DNA of 64,000 nt from Gemmatimonadota bacterium. Lineage in GTDB: Bacteria > Gemmatimonadota > Gemmatimonadetes > Gemmatimonadales > Gemmatimonadaceae. Within the stretch, counting starts at the first letter, position 1. Every line of letters starts with the position of its first letter. Below the pieces are notes generated by a model. The model was given only the letters and a program-made list of their open reading frames with translations, was not told the origin of the DNA and did no database searches. This document shows, piece by piece, positions 40,217-48,073 of the stretch. The translations under genes and the position numbers were made by a program. The DNA is taken from contig BJHH01000002.1 of NCBI GenBank assembly GCA_014192065.1, forward strand, positions 186,001-250,000. Direction: 5' to 3'.

Positions 40217-40375
40217 ATGGCCCGAATGACCGTGACGTTGATCGTCACGCGGTGCCTCATCCCGACCCTTGCCATCGCCCAGCGCGGTGGCGCGGGTGCG
40301 CAGGCTAAGGAATTGCTCAAGGAGCAGGACGAGGATTTCGCCAAAAAGGTTGGCGGCGGCCGAGGCGGCGCCTAA
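40217..40375 (+). CDS. 52-residue putative exported small protein
   Basis: A small ORF with ATG preceded by GGAG at 7-nt spacing. The N-terminus (MARMTVTLIVTRCLIPTLAIAQ) resembles a signal peptide with a predicted cut after AIA or AIAQ. That leaves a ~30-residue charged mature part with Gly-rich ends (AKELLKEQDEDFAKKVGGG). It stops 4 nt before the HD-protein start, which supports translation of both. Confidence 0.5.
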   Translation: MARMTVTLIVTRCLIPTLAIAQRGGAGAQAKELLKEQDEDFAKKVGGGRGGA

Positions 40376-40379
40376 GCCG

Positions 40380-40976
40380 ATGCCCACCTCGTTGCCGGTA
40401 CGCGCCGACGCCCTTGCCTTGATGCAAGACTGGACCCCGAGCGAGTCGCTCCGGGGCCATATGCTCTCTGTCGAGGGGGCCATGCGCGCCTACGCCGCGG
40501 AGTTCGGCGAGGACGTCGAGCGCTGGGGCCTCGCAGGACTGATGCATGACTTCGACTACGAACGCTTTCCGAACAACGCGCACGCCGCGGATGCTGAACA
40601 TCCGAGCGAGGGCGTCCGTCACCTGCGCGGACTGGCATATCCCGAGGACATTCTCGAAGCGATCCTCGGCCACGCCGACTACACCGGCGTGGCCCGCACG
40701 TCGCGCATGGCGAAAACGCTGTTTGCCGTCGACGAACTCTGCGGGCTGGTGACAGCCTGTGCGTTGGTGCGCCCATCGAAAAGCGTCAACGACCTCGAGC
40801 CGTCGAGTGTCAAAAAGAAGATGAAAGACAAGGCCTTCGCGCGTGGCGTCAGCCGAGACGACGTCGTCAACGGAGCCGCCGAACTCGGCGTGGAAATGGA
40901 CGCGCATATCGCGCTCGTGATCGCTTCCATGCGCGAGCGGGCAGCCCTGCTCGGGCTTGCAGGCGCCCAAGGCTAA
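40380..40976 (+). CDS. HD-domain metal-dependent phosphohydrolase
   Basis: A 198-residue HD-superfamily protein of the HDIG-related group. The histidine and HD motifs are GHMLSVEGAMRAYA, GLMHDFDYERFP (HD) and LGHADYTG. The sequence fits the stand-alone group annotated as HDIG-domain hydrolases. The substrate, often a nucleotide or phosphate ester, is unknown. ATG 40380 is used; the longer frame begins within the small ORF upstream. Confidence 0.85.
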   Translation: MPTSLPVRADALALMQDWTPSESLRGHMLSVEGAMRAYAAEFGEDVERWGLAGLMHDFDYERFPNNAHAADAEHPSEGVRHLRGLAYPEDILEAILGHADYTGVARTSRMAKTLFAVDELCGLVTACALVRPSKSVNDLEPSSVKKKMKDKAFARGVSRDDVVNGAAELGVEMDAHIALVIASMRERAALLGLAGAQG

Positions 40977-41152
40977 ACTGCCATTCAGGCGACCAGCACG
41001 ACCAGTAACTGACCAGGGCCCCGCGCGTCCAACGGACGAGCGCTTGGGCGCGTACGGGAGAGTGTGATTGATGAGCGAACCGCGTGACCAGCGCCGCCCT
41101 GCCGGTTTGGGGTTTGCCGGTCGCAACCGCGAGGCGGCGGAACCAGTGGACT

Positions 41153-41698
41153 GTGGCTGAACGTCCGGCGAACGAGCGTGAGCTCGTCCTGGCCGCACAG
41201 CGCGGTCAGTCGACGGCGTTTTCGGAACTCGTGCGGATGCACGAGCGGCGGGCCTATGCCGTGGCGCGCGCGATTGTCATCAATCACGAGGATGCGGAAG
41301 ACGCCGTGCAGGACGGGTTCCTGCATGCGTACCGCGCCCTCGATCGGTTTTTGCCGGACCAGGCGTTTGGAGCGTGGTTGCACCGGATCGTCGCCAACGC
41401 GGCGCTGGACATCACGCGCAGGCGCAAGGTGCGCGACGCGGACGAGTTGCCCGAGACAGTGGCATCTCCGTTTCGCGACCCGGCCGAAGGCAGTGAGTTG
41501 CGAAGCAGGCTGCGGGCGGCACTGGAGACCCTTCCGGCGCGTCAGCGGTCCGTGATCGTGTTGCACGATGTGGAAGGGTTCAAGCATTCGGAGATTGGCA
41601 AGATTCTGAGCATTCCTGAAGGCACCGCCCGGTCGGATCTGCACTACGCGCGCAGTCAGTTGCGCGCGATCCTTGGGGAAGTGAGGAAGTCACTATGA
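41153..41698 (+). CDS. ECF-family RNA polymerase sigma factor
   Basis: A 181-residue sigma-70 family factor with sigma-2 and sigma-4 only. Region 2 is AFSELVRMHERRAYAVARAIV...DAEDAVQDGFLHAYRALDRF, region 4 LPARQRSVIVLHDVEGFKHSEIGKIL, with SIPEGTARSDLHYARSQL as the recognition helix. GTG at 41153 gives a normal ECF N-terminus. The following gene overlaps by 4 nt (ATGA) and encodes a single-TM protein, the usual anti-sigma arrangement. It probably drives the efflux cluster that follows. Confidence 0.92.
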   Translation: MAERPANERELVLAAQRGQSTAFSELVRMHERRAYAVARAIVINHEDAEDAVQDGFLHAYRALDRFLPDQAFGAWLHRIVANAALDITRRRKVRDADELPETVASPFRDPAEGSELRSRLRAALETLPARQRSVIVLHDVEGFKHSEIGKILSIPEGTARSDLHYARSQLRAILGEVRKSL

Positions 41699-42072
41699 AC
41701 GAAGACATTCACGGTCCAGAAGCCGTAACCCTCGTGCGCGATGACACGCTGACGAACGAGCTGCGGGCGATCTATGCCCCGCCGTCGAACGAGGCGTACT
41801 GGGCGACGCTTGAACAGCGCATCGTGGCAGCACTGGACGCGGAAGACGCCTGGTGGACGGTACCGGACCACTGGCTGCGCACAGGACTGATTGCCGCGGC
41901 GGTGACGCTGATCGTCGCCGGCGGACTCTTCCTGCGCGCGCAGGCGAGCCTGGACCGCACGATGGTGTACGAAAATGTGATCGAGGTCGAGGGACTTGGG
42001 TCGGCGCTCGCACAGCGTGAGCCACTTTCGCAGGAGCAGGCCACGCTGCGGAAGCTCACGGGACATCAATAG
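41695..42072 (+). CDS. Putative single-pass anti-sigma factor
   Basis: A 125-residue protein: an acidic cytoplasmic N-terminal part of ~60 residues (NELRAIYAPPSNEAYWATLEQRI), one TM helix (LIAAAVTLIVAGGLFL), and a short outside tail. The His-x3-Cys-x2-Cys zinc motif of ZAS anti-sigmas is absent. Anti-sigma is inferred only from the 4-nt overlap with the ECF gene, topology and context. Confidence 0.65.
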   Translation: MNEDIHGPEAVTLVRDDTLTNELRAIYAPPSNEAYWATLEQRIVAALDAEDAWWTVPDHWLRTGLIAAAVTLIVAGGLFLRAQASLDRTMVYENVIEVEGLGSALAQREPLSQEQATLRKLTGHQ

Positions 42073-42081
42073 GGGGCTGAC

Positions 42082-42480
42082 GTGTCTCGAACCAAGAGTC
42101 TCGCGATCGCCATGTACCTGGGTGCGGCGCTGGCCGGGGCAGCCATCGCGCTCGCGGCGGACCGTGCGGTGGATCGGAAGGGCCGCGCGCCGGGCAACCG
42201 GTCGCCGCGGGTCTGGTTTTTCGACCAGCTGAAACTCACGCCAGCACAGCGTGACTCGTTGACGGTCGTTCTCGACGACCGGGACAAGAAGTTCAAAGCG
42301 CTCATGGAAACGAGGAAGGTCATCCTCGATCCGCTTCGGGCGTCGCAGGACTCGATTGATGCCGAGTGGCGTCAGCGTTTGACGCAGCTGCTCACTTCGG
42401 AGCAGAAGGCGATTTATGACCAGATGCAGCAGGCGCGCCGCGAGCGAGAGCGAACGGGGCGCGGGGGAGATCGGAGATGA
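42082..42480 (+). CDS. Periplasmic LTxxQ-motif (Spy/CpxP-like) protein
   Basis: A 132-residue protein with an N-terminal signal/anchor and a helical mature part holding LTPAQ (52-56) and LTSEQ (104-108), the paired motifs of Spy and CpxP, periplasmic chaperone or envelope-stress sensor proteins. The GTG start follows AGGGG. It sits between the putative anti-sigma and TolC genes, overlapping tolC by 4 nt (ATGA), so it is probably a stress-response component of this operon. Confidence 0.82.
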   Translation: MSRTKSLAIAMYLGAALAGAAIALAADRAVDRKGRAPGNRSPRVWFFDQLKLTPAQRDSLTVVLDDRDKKFKALMETRKVILDPLRASQDSIDAEWRQRLTQLLTSEQKAIYDQMQQARRERERTGRGGDRR

Positions 42481-43799
42481 AGATGGGAATTCGCACCTTG
42501 ATGGTCACGTTGGTATTCCTGCCCTTGGCGCTTTCGGCGCAGGTGGTCGGCGACGCGCGTCCAATTTCGATCGACGAAGCCGTGCGGCTCGCGCAGCTGA
42601 ACCAGCCGTCGACCGTTGCGGCCCGGAACCAGATCAAGCAGAGCGAAGCCTCGGTTCGCCGGAATTTTTTCAACTTGGGATTCATCCCGACCCTCGGCAT
42701 CGGTGCCGGTGCGAATCAACGTGGCGGCGACCGATACGCGGAGGGCGTCAAGTTGCCGAGTACGGCGACTCCCTGGTCCTACGGCCGAAGCCTCAACATC
42801 GGATCGCTCACGCTGTTCGATGGCGGCACCAAGTGGAACACCTGGCGTCAGTCGCAGGCAACGCTCATGTCGAACGAGGCGGGCCTGGTCACACAGCGCT
42901 ACAACGTGGCGTTGACCGTCAAGACCGCGTACTACAACGTCGTGACAGCGCGTGAGCAGCGCGCAGCCGCGCAACGCCAGCTGGATCAGGCGGTGCAGCA
43001 GCTCGCCGTGGCGACGGCAAAAATGAATGCCGGATCGGCCACACGCACCGACTCCCTGACAGCTGCGATCGCGGTCGGCACGGCGCGGCAAGCGATCCTG
43101 ACCGCCGACAACAGCATCGCGAACGCGAACGCCGCGCTCACGCGCTATGCGGCCACGCCGTTCACGGTCACGGCCGTTGGCGGCGATTCCTCCAGTGTGC
43201 CGAGCATCGACGTCAGCGACACCGAACTTGTGCGCATGGCGCTTGTCGGGCCGCTCGTCTCCCAGAACACGGCTCAGCTTCGGGTGGCGGAAGCGCAGCG
43301 CCGCGTCGCGAACGCCCCGTACCTGCCGCAACTCACAATGAGCCTCAGCTACGGCTGGACCATTGAGAACTCGCAGAAATTCCAGGTGGCGGACGGTCCA
43401 AACGGCAACAGCACCGGACTTGGCTTCAACTTCAGCTATCTCATCTGGGACAACTTTGCGCGCGAACAATCGGTCGTGCAGACACGGATCGGCCACGAGA
43501 ATGCCGAAGCGACGTTGAAGGACAATCAGTTTGTCGTGCAGCAGAACCTGACGCAGCAGCTCAACACCTTCCGCACGGCACTGGCGTCGATCGAGCTGAA
43601 CAACCTGCAGATCGCCTCCGCCGAGGAAAACCTCCGCGTGGTGCAGCAGCAGTACAACCTTGGCGCCAAGCAGTTGCTCGACCTCATCACCGCGCAGCGG
43701 TCGCTCGACGACGCGCGCGCACAGCTCATCACATCGCGCCAAAATGCCCGGATCGCCAAGGCCAATATCGAGTCCATTATCGGACGCGACCTGAAGTAG
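42477..43799 (+). CDS. TolC-family outer membrane efflux protein
   Basis: A 440-residue exported outer-membrane/tunnel protein. A signal peptide ends at ALSAQ. Two OEP repeats follow: long heptad-like helices (IDEAVRLAQLNQPSTVAARNQIKQ; VKTAYYNVVTAREQRAAAQRQ; later QQNLTQQLNTFRTALASIELNN) with AEENLRVVQQQYNLGAKQLLDLI as the usual OEP ending. It joins the adaptor and permease that follow in exporting an unknown substrate. Confidence 0.9.
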   Translation: MKMGIRTLMVTLVFLPLALSAQVVGDARPISIDEAVRLAQLNQPSTVAARNQIKQSEASVRRNFFNLGFIPTLGIGAGANQRGGDRYAEGVKLPSTATPWSYGRSLNIGSLTLFDGGTKWNTWRQSQATLMSNEAGLVTQRYNVALTVKTAYYNVVTAREQRAAAQRQLDQAVQQLAVATAKMNAGSATRTDSLTAAIAVGTARQAILTADNSIANANAALTRYAATPFTVTAVGGDSSSVPSIDVSDTELVRMALVGPLVSQNTAQLRVAEAQRRVANAPYLPQLTMSLSYGWTIENSQKFQVADGPNGNSTGLGFNFSYLIWDNFAREQSVVQTRIGHENAEATLKDNQFVVQQNLTQQLNTFRTALASIELNNLQIASAEENLRVVQQQYNLGAKQLLDLITAQRSLDDARAQLITSRQNARIAKANIESIIGRDLK

Positions 43800-43905
43800 C
43801 ACGACGACTCGGTACGCCGGCGAGGCCTGCGTACGAGCCGCACGACAGATCGCACCAAGCACCCATCTTCACTTACGACGTTTTCGTCCCTACCGGGAGT
43901 ACGCA

Positions 43906-45744
43906 GTGAACCGCAAGCTTTTCGCCATCATCCTCGCGAGCACCTTCGCCTGCAACAAGCCAACAGTCCAGTCTGTCCAGATCAGCACGGCAACCGTCCA
44001 GCGGCGCGACATCGTCGTGCAGGCCGAGGCCACCGGCGTGATCGAACCGATCACCGTCGTCGAGGTCAAGTCCAAGACGGCGTCTGGCCAGGTGATCGAC
44101 ATGAACATCGAGGTCGGCACCTACGTCCGCCCCGGTGACCTGATTGTGCAGATCGACACCACCGACCTGCACACGACGCTGCTCCAGAATCTTGCCGACC
44201 TCACGGCATCGCAGTCGTCATACAACGTCGCCAAGACGGTGCTGGAGCGGAATACGACCCTCTACTCGCAGCGCGTCATCACCAAGGACGTGCTCGAACA
44301 GTCACAGAACTCTGAGGCCAGCGCCAAGGCCTCGCTCCAGCGGTCGCAGACGCAGGTCACACTGCAGATGCAGCGGCTCAAGGATTCGCGTGTCACGGCA
44401 GCAGCCGAGGGCACCATCCTTACGCGGCCTGTCGCCAAGGGACAGGTCGTGCAGGCCGGGTCAGGCGGTGTGAGTGCCGGCACGGTAATCGCCACGATGG
44501 CAGACCTCTCCAAAATTCGTGCGCGCACACTCGTCAGTGAAACCGAAATCGGGCAGGTCCGGATTGGACAGAACGCCGTGGTGCTCGTAGACGCCTTTCC
44601 GGACCGGGCATTCAACGGCACGGTGGAGAAGGTCGAGCCATCGGCTGTCGTGCAGCAGAACGTCACGATGTTTCCAGTGCTCATCTCGCTCGACAACGCA
44701 GATGGCCTGCTCCGCCCCGGCATGAACGGCGAAGTCAGCGTTCGCACCGATGAGCGCACGCAGGTGATCACGGTTCCAAACGACGCCATTCGCTCGACGC
44801 GTGAATACGCAGACGCAGCCCTCGCACTCGGCCTGAACCCCGACAGCGTACGCGCAAAGGCGATGCCGAACGGTGGTGGCCGCGGCGGCGCGGGCGCAGG
44901 TGGCGGCCGTCAGAGTGGCGGTGGTGAGGCCCATACGAGTCGCGCGGAACTCGATGCCTCGCTCATGCAGCGCGGTGACCCGACACAGGGTGGCGCACAG
45001 GGCGGCGCACAGGGCGGCGCACAGGGCGGCGCACAGGGCGGCGCACAGGGCGGCGCACAGGACGGACGGCGCGGTGGTGGTGGTGGACGCGGGCAGATGG
45101 TCGAAGTGACCGACGCCGATTGCAAGACGATCGACGACGCGCTCAAGGCCAAGCCGGCGCTCGCCAAAAAGCTGACGGATATTCAGGAGCAGATGCGCGA
45201 CCAGAACGCCGATCGTCAAGCACTGCGGACGCAGATGGAATCCGTCTACAAGGAACTCGGCGCTGACGCGGCAAAGGTCGCCGCCTGCCGGTTCAGGAAT
45301 GGTGGTGGTCGTGGCGGACGGAGCGGCCCGCAGGGCGCAGGCGGCGCGACCGCGCAGGGCGGAGCCGCCGCCATGCCGGCCGGCGGAATGGGCAGTGGTG
45401 GCCGTAGTGGTGGGCGCGGCGGCCGGGGCGGCGCGCGCCGCCAGGACCCGAACGCCACCCCACGCTCTGGCCTCGTGTTCGTCCTGAAAGGCACGACCTG
45501 GGAGCCACGTCTCCTCCGTCTTGGTATCGCCAACTACGACTTCACCGAAGTGCGGTCGGGTGTCGAAGAAGGCGAACAAGTCGCGCTGATGAGCGCCGCG
45601 ATCCTCCAGCTGCGCCGTCAACAGCAAATGGATCGCGTCAAGGGAATGGCGAGCCCGCTTGGTGGAGCGTCAGGCGGGATGAGTGGCGGCAGCCGTGGTG
45701 GTAGCGGCTCTATGGGTGGTGGCGGTGGGCGTGGTGGCAACTAA
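43906..45744 (+). CDS. MacA/HlyD-type membrane-fusion lipoprotein with long low-complexity insertion
   Basis: A 612-residue periplasmic adaptor. The lipobox STFAC is at the N-terminus. A lipoyl/barrel-sandwich region (IVVQAEATGVIEPI, SGQVIDMNIEVGTYVRPGDLIVQID), a helical hairpin and a beta-barrel (LRPGMNGEVSV) follow, with VPNDAI at 290-295. Instead of continuing into the membrane-proximal domain (resuming at ~520, RSGLVFVL), a ~220-residue insert intervenes. It holds Gly-rich segments, (GGAQ)6 at 362-385 and a helical hairpin with LTDIQ between Cys406 and Cys461. The start GTG follows GGGAG. It is 24 bp before the permease gene. Confidence 0.87.
   Translation: MNRKLFAIILASTFACNKPTVQSVQISTATVQRRDIVVQAEATGVIEPITVVEVKSKTASGQVIDMNIEVGTYVRPGDLIVQIDTTDLHTTLLQNLADLTASQSSYNVAKTVLERNTTLYSQRVITKDVLEQSQNSEASAKASLQRSQTQVTLQMQRLKDSRVTAAAEGTILTRPVAKGQVVQAGSGGVSAGTVIATMADLSKIRARTLVSETEIGQVRIGQNAVVLVDAFPDRAFNGTVEKVEPSAVVQQNVTMFPVLISLDNADGLLRPGMNGEVSVRTDERTQVITVPNDAIRSTREYADAALALGLNPDSVRAKAMPNGGGRGGAGAGGGRQSGGGEAHTSRAELDASLMQRGDPTQGGAQGGAQGGAQGGAQGGAQGGAQDGRRGGGGGRGQMVEVTDADCKTIDDALKAKPALAKKLTDIQEQMRDQNADRQALRTQMESVYKELGADAAKVAACRFRNGGGRGGRSGPQGAGGATAQGGAAAMPAGGMGSGGRSGGRGGRGGARRQDPNATPRSGLVFVLKGTTWEPRLLRLGIANYDFTEVRSGVEEGEQVALMSAAILQLRRQQQMDRVKGMASPLGGASGGMSGGSRGGSGSMGGGGGRGGN
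44989..45060 (+). repeat. Six tandem 12-bp units encoding (GGAQ)6
   Basis: GGTGGCGCACAG (44989-45000) is followed by five exact GGCGGCGCACAG copies (45001-45060). The repeat length is a multiple of three, so copy-number change would keep the adaptor protein in frame and only alter the linker length. Slippage-prone. Confidence 0.95.
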
Positions 45745-45768
45745 GCTCTCTCACACGGAGACCGTCCC

Positions 45769-46992
45769 ATGCTGATCGGCGAAACGATTCGCGTCGCACT
45801 CGGCGCCCTCAGAGCGAACAAGATGCGCTCGCTGCTCACGATGCTCGGCATCGTGATCGGTGTGGCGGCAGTCATCGCCGTGGTGGCGCTCGGAAACGGC
45901 GCACAAAAACAGATCAACGACCGTATCACCGCGCTCGGCACCACGCTGCTCACGATCAACCCCGGCCAGGCACAGCAGGGCGGTGTCCGGACCGGCGGCG
46001 GCGGCGGCGCGCGCCTTACAACGGACGACGCACAAGCGCTGATCGATCGCGGCACACGCATCCTCGCAGTGCAGCCCGAGATGGCCGGAAACCTGCAGGT
46101 CGTGTTCGGCAACAAGAACACGAATACGTCGATTGTCGGCACATCAGCCAACTACCCCGAAGTGCGCAAGTACGAAATCGAGTACGGGCGCATGTTCACC
46201 CACTCGGAAGACCAGACGCGCCAGCGCGTGGCGGTCATCGGCCCGACGGTCGCTGAAAACCTCGGGCTCGGCACGGGCCTCGGACTCGTCGGCGAAACAA
46301 TTCGCATCCGCGGCATTCAGTTCACCGTGGTCGGTTCACTCAAGTCGAAGGGATCTGGCGGCGCGTTCGGCAACCCGGACGACCAGGTGCTCATCCCGGT
46401 GCAGACCGCGCGCTTCCGGGTGCTCGGCAATAACCGCGTGCGCTCGATCGGCATACTTGCCCCGAACGAGGCGGAGATTCCGGAAACGATGGCAGACGTG
46501 CAGCAGATCCTTCGCCGCGAACACCGCCTGCGCCTAGGCCGCGAAGACGATTTCCAGATCCGCAGCCAGTCCGACTTCCTCAATACCCTGTCCGAAACGA
46601 CGCAGACCTTCGGCCTACTGCTCGCTGGCATCGCTGCCGTTTCGCTGCTGGTCGGCGGCATCGGCATCATGAACATCATGCTGGTGTCGGTTACGGAACG
46701 CACGCGCGAAATCGGCGTGCGCAAGGCGCTCGGCGCAACGCGGCTCAATATCATGTTCCAGTTTCTGATCGAGGCCGTGGTCCTCTGCATCATCGGCGGC
46801 GCGATCGGCATCGCCTGTGGCACAGGCGGGGCCACGCTCTTCACCCGCAACTTCGGCTGGACCACGACGATCGGACTCGAGTCCATCCTGATCGCGTTTG
46901 GCTTCTCGGCATTCGTCGGCGTCGTGTTCGGAGTGTATCCGGCACGTCGCGCGGCGGTCATGGACCCGATCACAGCGCTGCGCTACGAATAG
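45769..46992 (+). CDS. MacB-like ABC transporter permease (no ATPase domain)
   Basis: A 407-residue permease with the MacB/FtsX layout: TM1 (MRSLLTMLGIVIGVAAVIAVVA), a ~230-residue periplasmic core domain, then three TM helices (LLLAGIAAVSLLVGGIGIMNIML, ...IEAVVLCIIGGAIGIACG, ...ILIAFGFSAFVGVVFG). RTREIGVRKALGA is the coupling-region signature. MacB normally has an N-terminal ATPase on the same chain or next to it; none is encoded here or elsewhere in the cluster. GGAGA precedes the ATG. The cluster ends at the terminator just after this gene. Confidence 0.9.
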   Translation: MLIGETIRVALGALRANKMRSLLTMLGIVIGVAAVIAVVALGNGAQKQINDRITALGTTLLTINPGQAQQGGVRTGGGGGARLTTDDAQALIDRGTRILAVQPEMAGNLQVVFGNKNTNTSIVGTSANYPEVRKYEIEYGRMFTHSEDQTRQRVAVIGPTVAENLGLGTGLGLVGETIRIRGIQFTVVGSLKSKGSGGAFGNPDDQVLIPVQTARFRVLGNNRVRSIGILAPNEAEIPETMADVQQILRREHRLRLGREDDFQIRSQSDFLNTLSETTQTFGLLLAGIAAVSLLVGGIGIMNIMLVSVTERTREIGVRKALGATRLNIMFQFLIEAVVLCIIGGAIGIACGTGGATLFTRNFGWTTTIGLESILIAFGFSAFVGVVFGVYPARRAAVMDPITALRYE

Positions 46993-47007
46993 CACCGCCG
47001 ATCTACG

Positions 47008-47051
47008 AAAAAGAGAACGGCCCGGACTCGAGTCCAGGCCGTTCTCTTTTT
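47008..47051. terminator. Strong bidirectional intrinsic terminator
   Basis: A perfect 15-bp stem AAAAAGAGAACGGCC (47008-47022) / GGCCGTTCTCTTTTT (47037-47051) has an inner GGACTCGAGTCC palindrome in its loop. Each arm ends in five Ts when read as the 3' side, on both strands. It separates the plus-strand efflux cluster from the convergent tonB gene. Confidence 0.95.
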
Positions 47052-47065
47052 CCTCCTGGCCCAGC

Positions 47066-47779
47066 CTAGGGTTTTGGAATACGCACCGTGGCGGCCGGTT
47101 TCCTGATCTCAAACTTGAACACCTGCTCGCCAAGCTGACGCACGGCGTTCGCACCCATTTTCGCCGGTCGGAACCGCATGCCTGGCATCGCCTCCTGCAC
47201 CGCCTTCGCGAACATCGGGTGCGTCGCCTCGATTAGCCTGATCGTGCTCAGGTCGATTAGCCCCGTCGAGTCGACCACGAACCGGAGCGTCGCGTAGCCC
47301 TCGACATTCTTCGCCAGTAATTCCATGGGGTACGCTGGGGCGGAACTCAACGGGTCGCGCTCGGCCGCTGAGTCGACGTCGATGATGCTGAAGGCGCCGA
47401 CGGCCTGCGCCGCTTCGGCAAGCTGCATCACGCCATTGAGCTGAGCCTGTTCCGCTGCCTGTTGAGGAACGACCGCTTCACCGTCCGTGTTCTTCTCGTC
47501 GACCTTGACGGGCTGCCCCTGCAGCTGGCCGCGTGGTGACCCCGTCGCGCCGACGCCAACGTAGGCGAGCTGCTCCTCGCCAGGCTTGTTCACGCGGTCC
47601 GGCGGGAAGAGGAACTGGATGAAGCTGTTGAGCTCCTCACGCACGTCGTCGTTCGTGGCCACTGCCGTCGTTCCCACGATGATGGCGATGACGGCACCGT
47701 GCACGACAATGCTGACGACCGCCTGAATGAGTGGTCGCGGCGGCCGTAGCTGCTTGGATTCGAGGAGGACGTCGAACAT
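47066..47779 (-). CDS. tonB: TonB family energy transducer
   Basis: A 237-residue protein starting at the ATG at 47779, preceded by AAGGTG; the frame extending further upstream has no family similarity. It has an N-terminal cytoplasmic patch, one TM helix (AVVSIVVHGAVIAIIVG), a periplasmic linker and a C-terminal TonB domain (YPMELLAKNVEGYATLRFVV, then VQEAMPGMRFRPAK). It would couple the proton motive force of ExbBD, not in this window, to TonB-dependent receptors such as the one at 8476. Confidence 0.9.
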   Translation of the reverse strand: MFDVLLESKQLRPPRPLIQAVVSIVVHGAVIAIIVGTTAVATNDDVREELNSFIQFLFPPDRVNKPGEEQLAYVGVGATGSPRGQLQGQPVKVDEKNTDGEAVVPQQAAEQAQLNGVMQLAEAAQAVGAFSIIDVDSAAERDPLSSAPAYPMELLAKNVEGYATLRFVVDSTGLIDLSTIRLIEATHPMFAKAVQEAMPGMRFRPAKMGANAVRQLGEQVFKFEIRKPAATVRIPKP

Positions 47780-48073
47780 GTGCACCTTGAAGCGATTCAA
47801 ACTCTTGATGGCAATATCCAATCCCCATTGGTCGCACGCCAGCGTCAGCTGGTACAGGAACTCCCCGTGCCAGTTTGCCAGCACCACCAACCGCCTGACC
47901 GTATACAGACCGAAAGGTCTATGCGATCACTGACCAGGGCCGGCCGAACGCGACAGCCGTGCTACCACGCCCGAGGCGACGGTAACCGACATCGCTTTAC
48001 GACTCAGGCGACCCCTATAGATTCCACGATGGATCGCGGATTGTCCGCGACGCGTTGTGTCGTTTTTCGCCCC

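Noticed and set aside
47900-47935. AGACC-GAAA-GGTCT hairpin upstream of kup as a riboswitch or terminator
   Set aside because: Only five base pairs, no T-tract and no match to any riboswitch class I know, so it is mentioned but not called.
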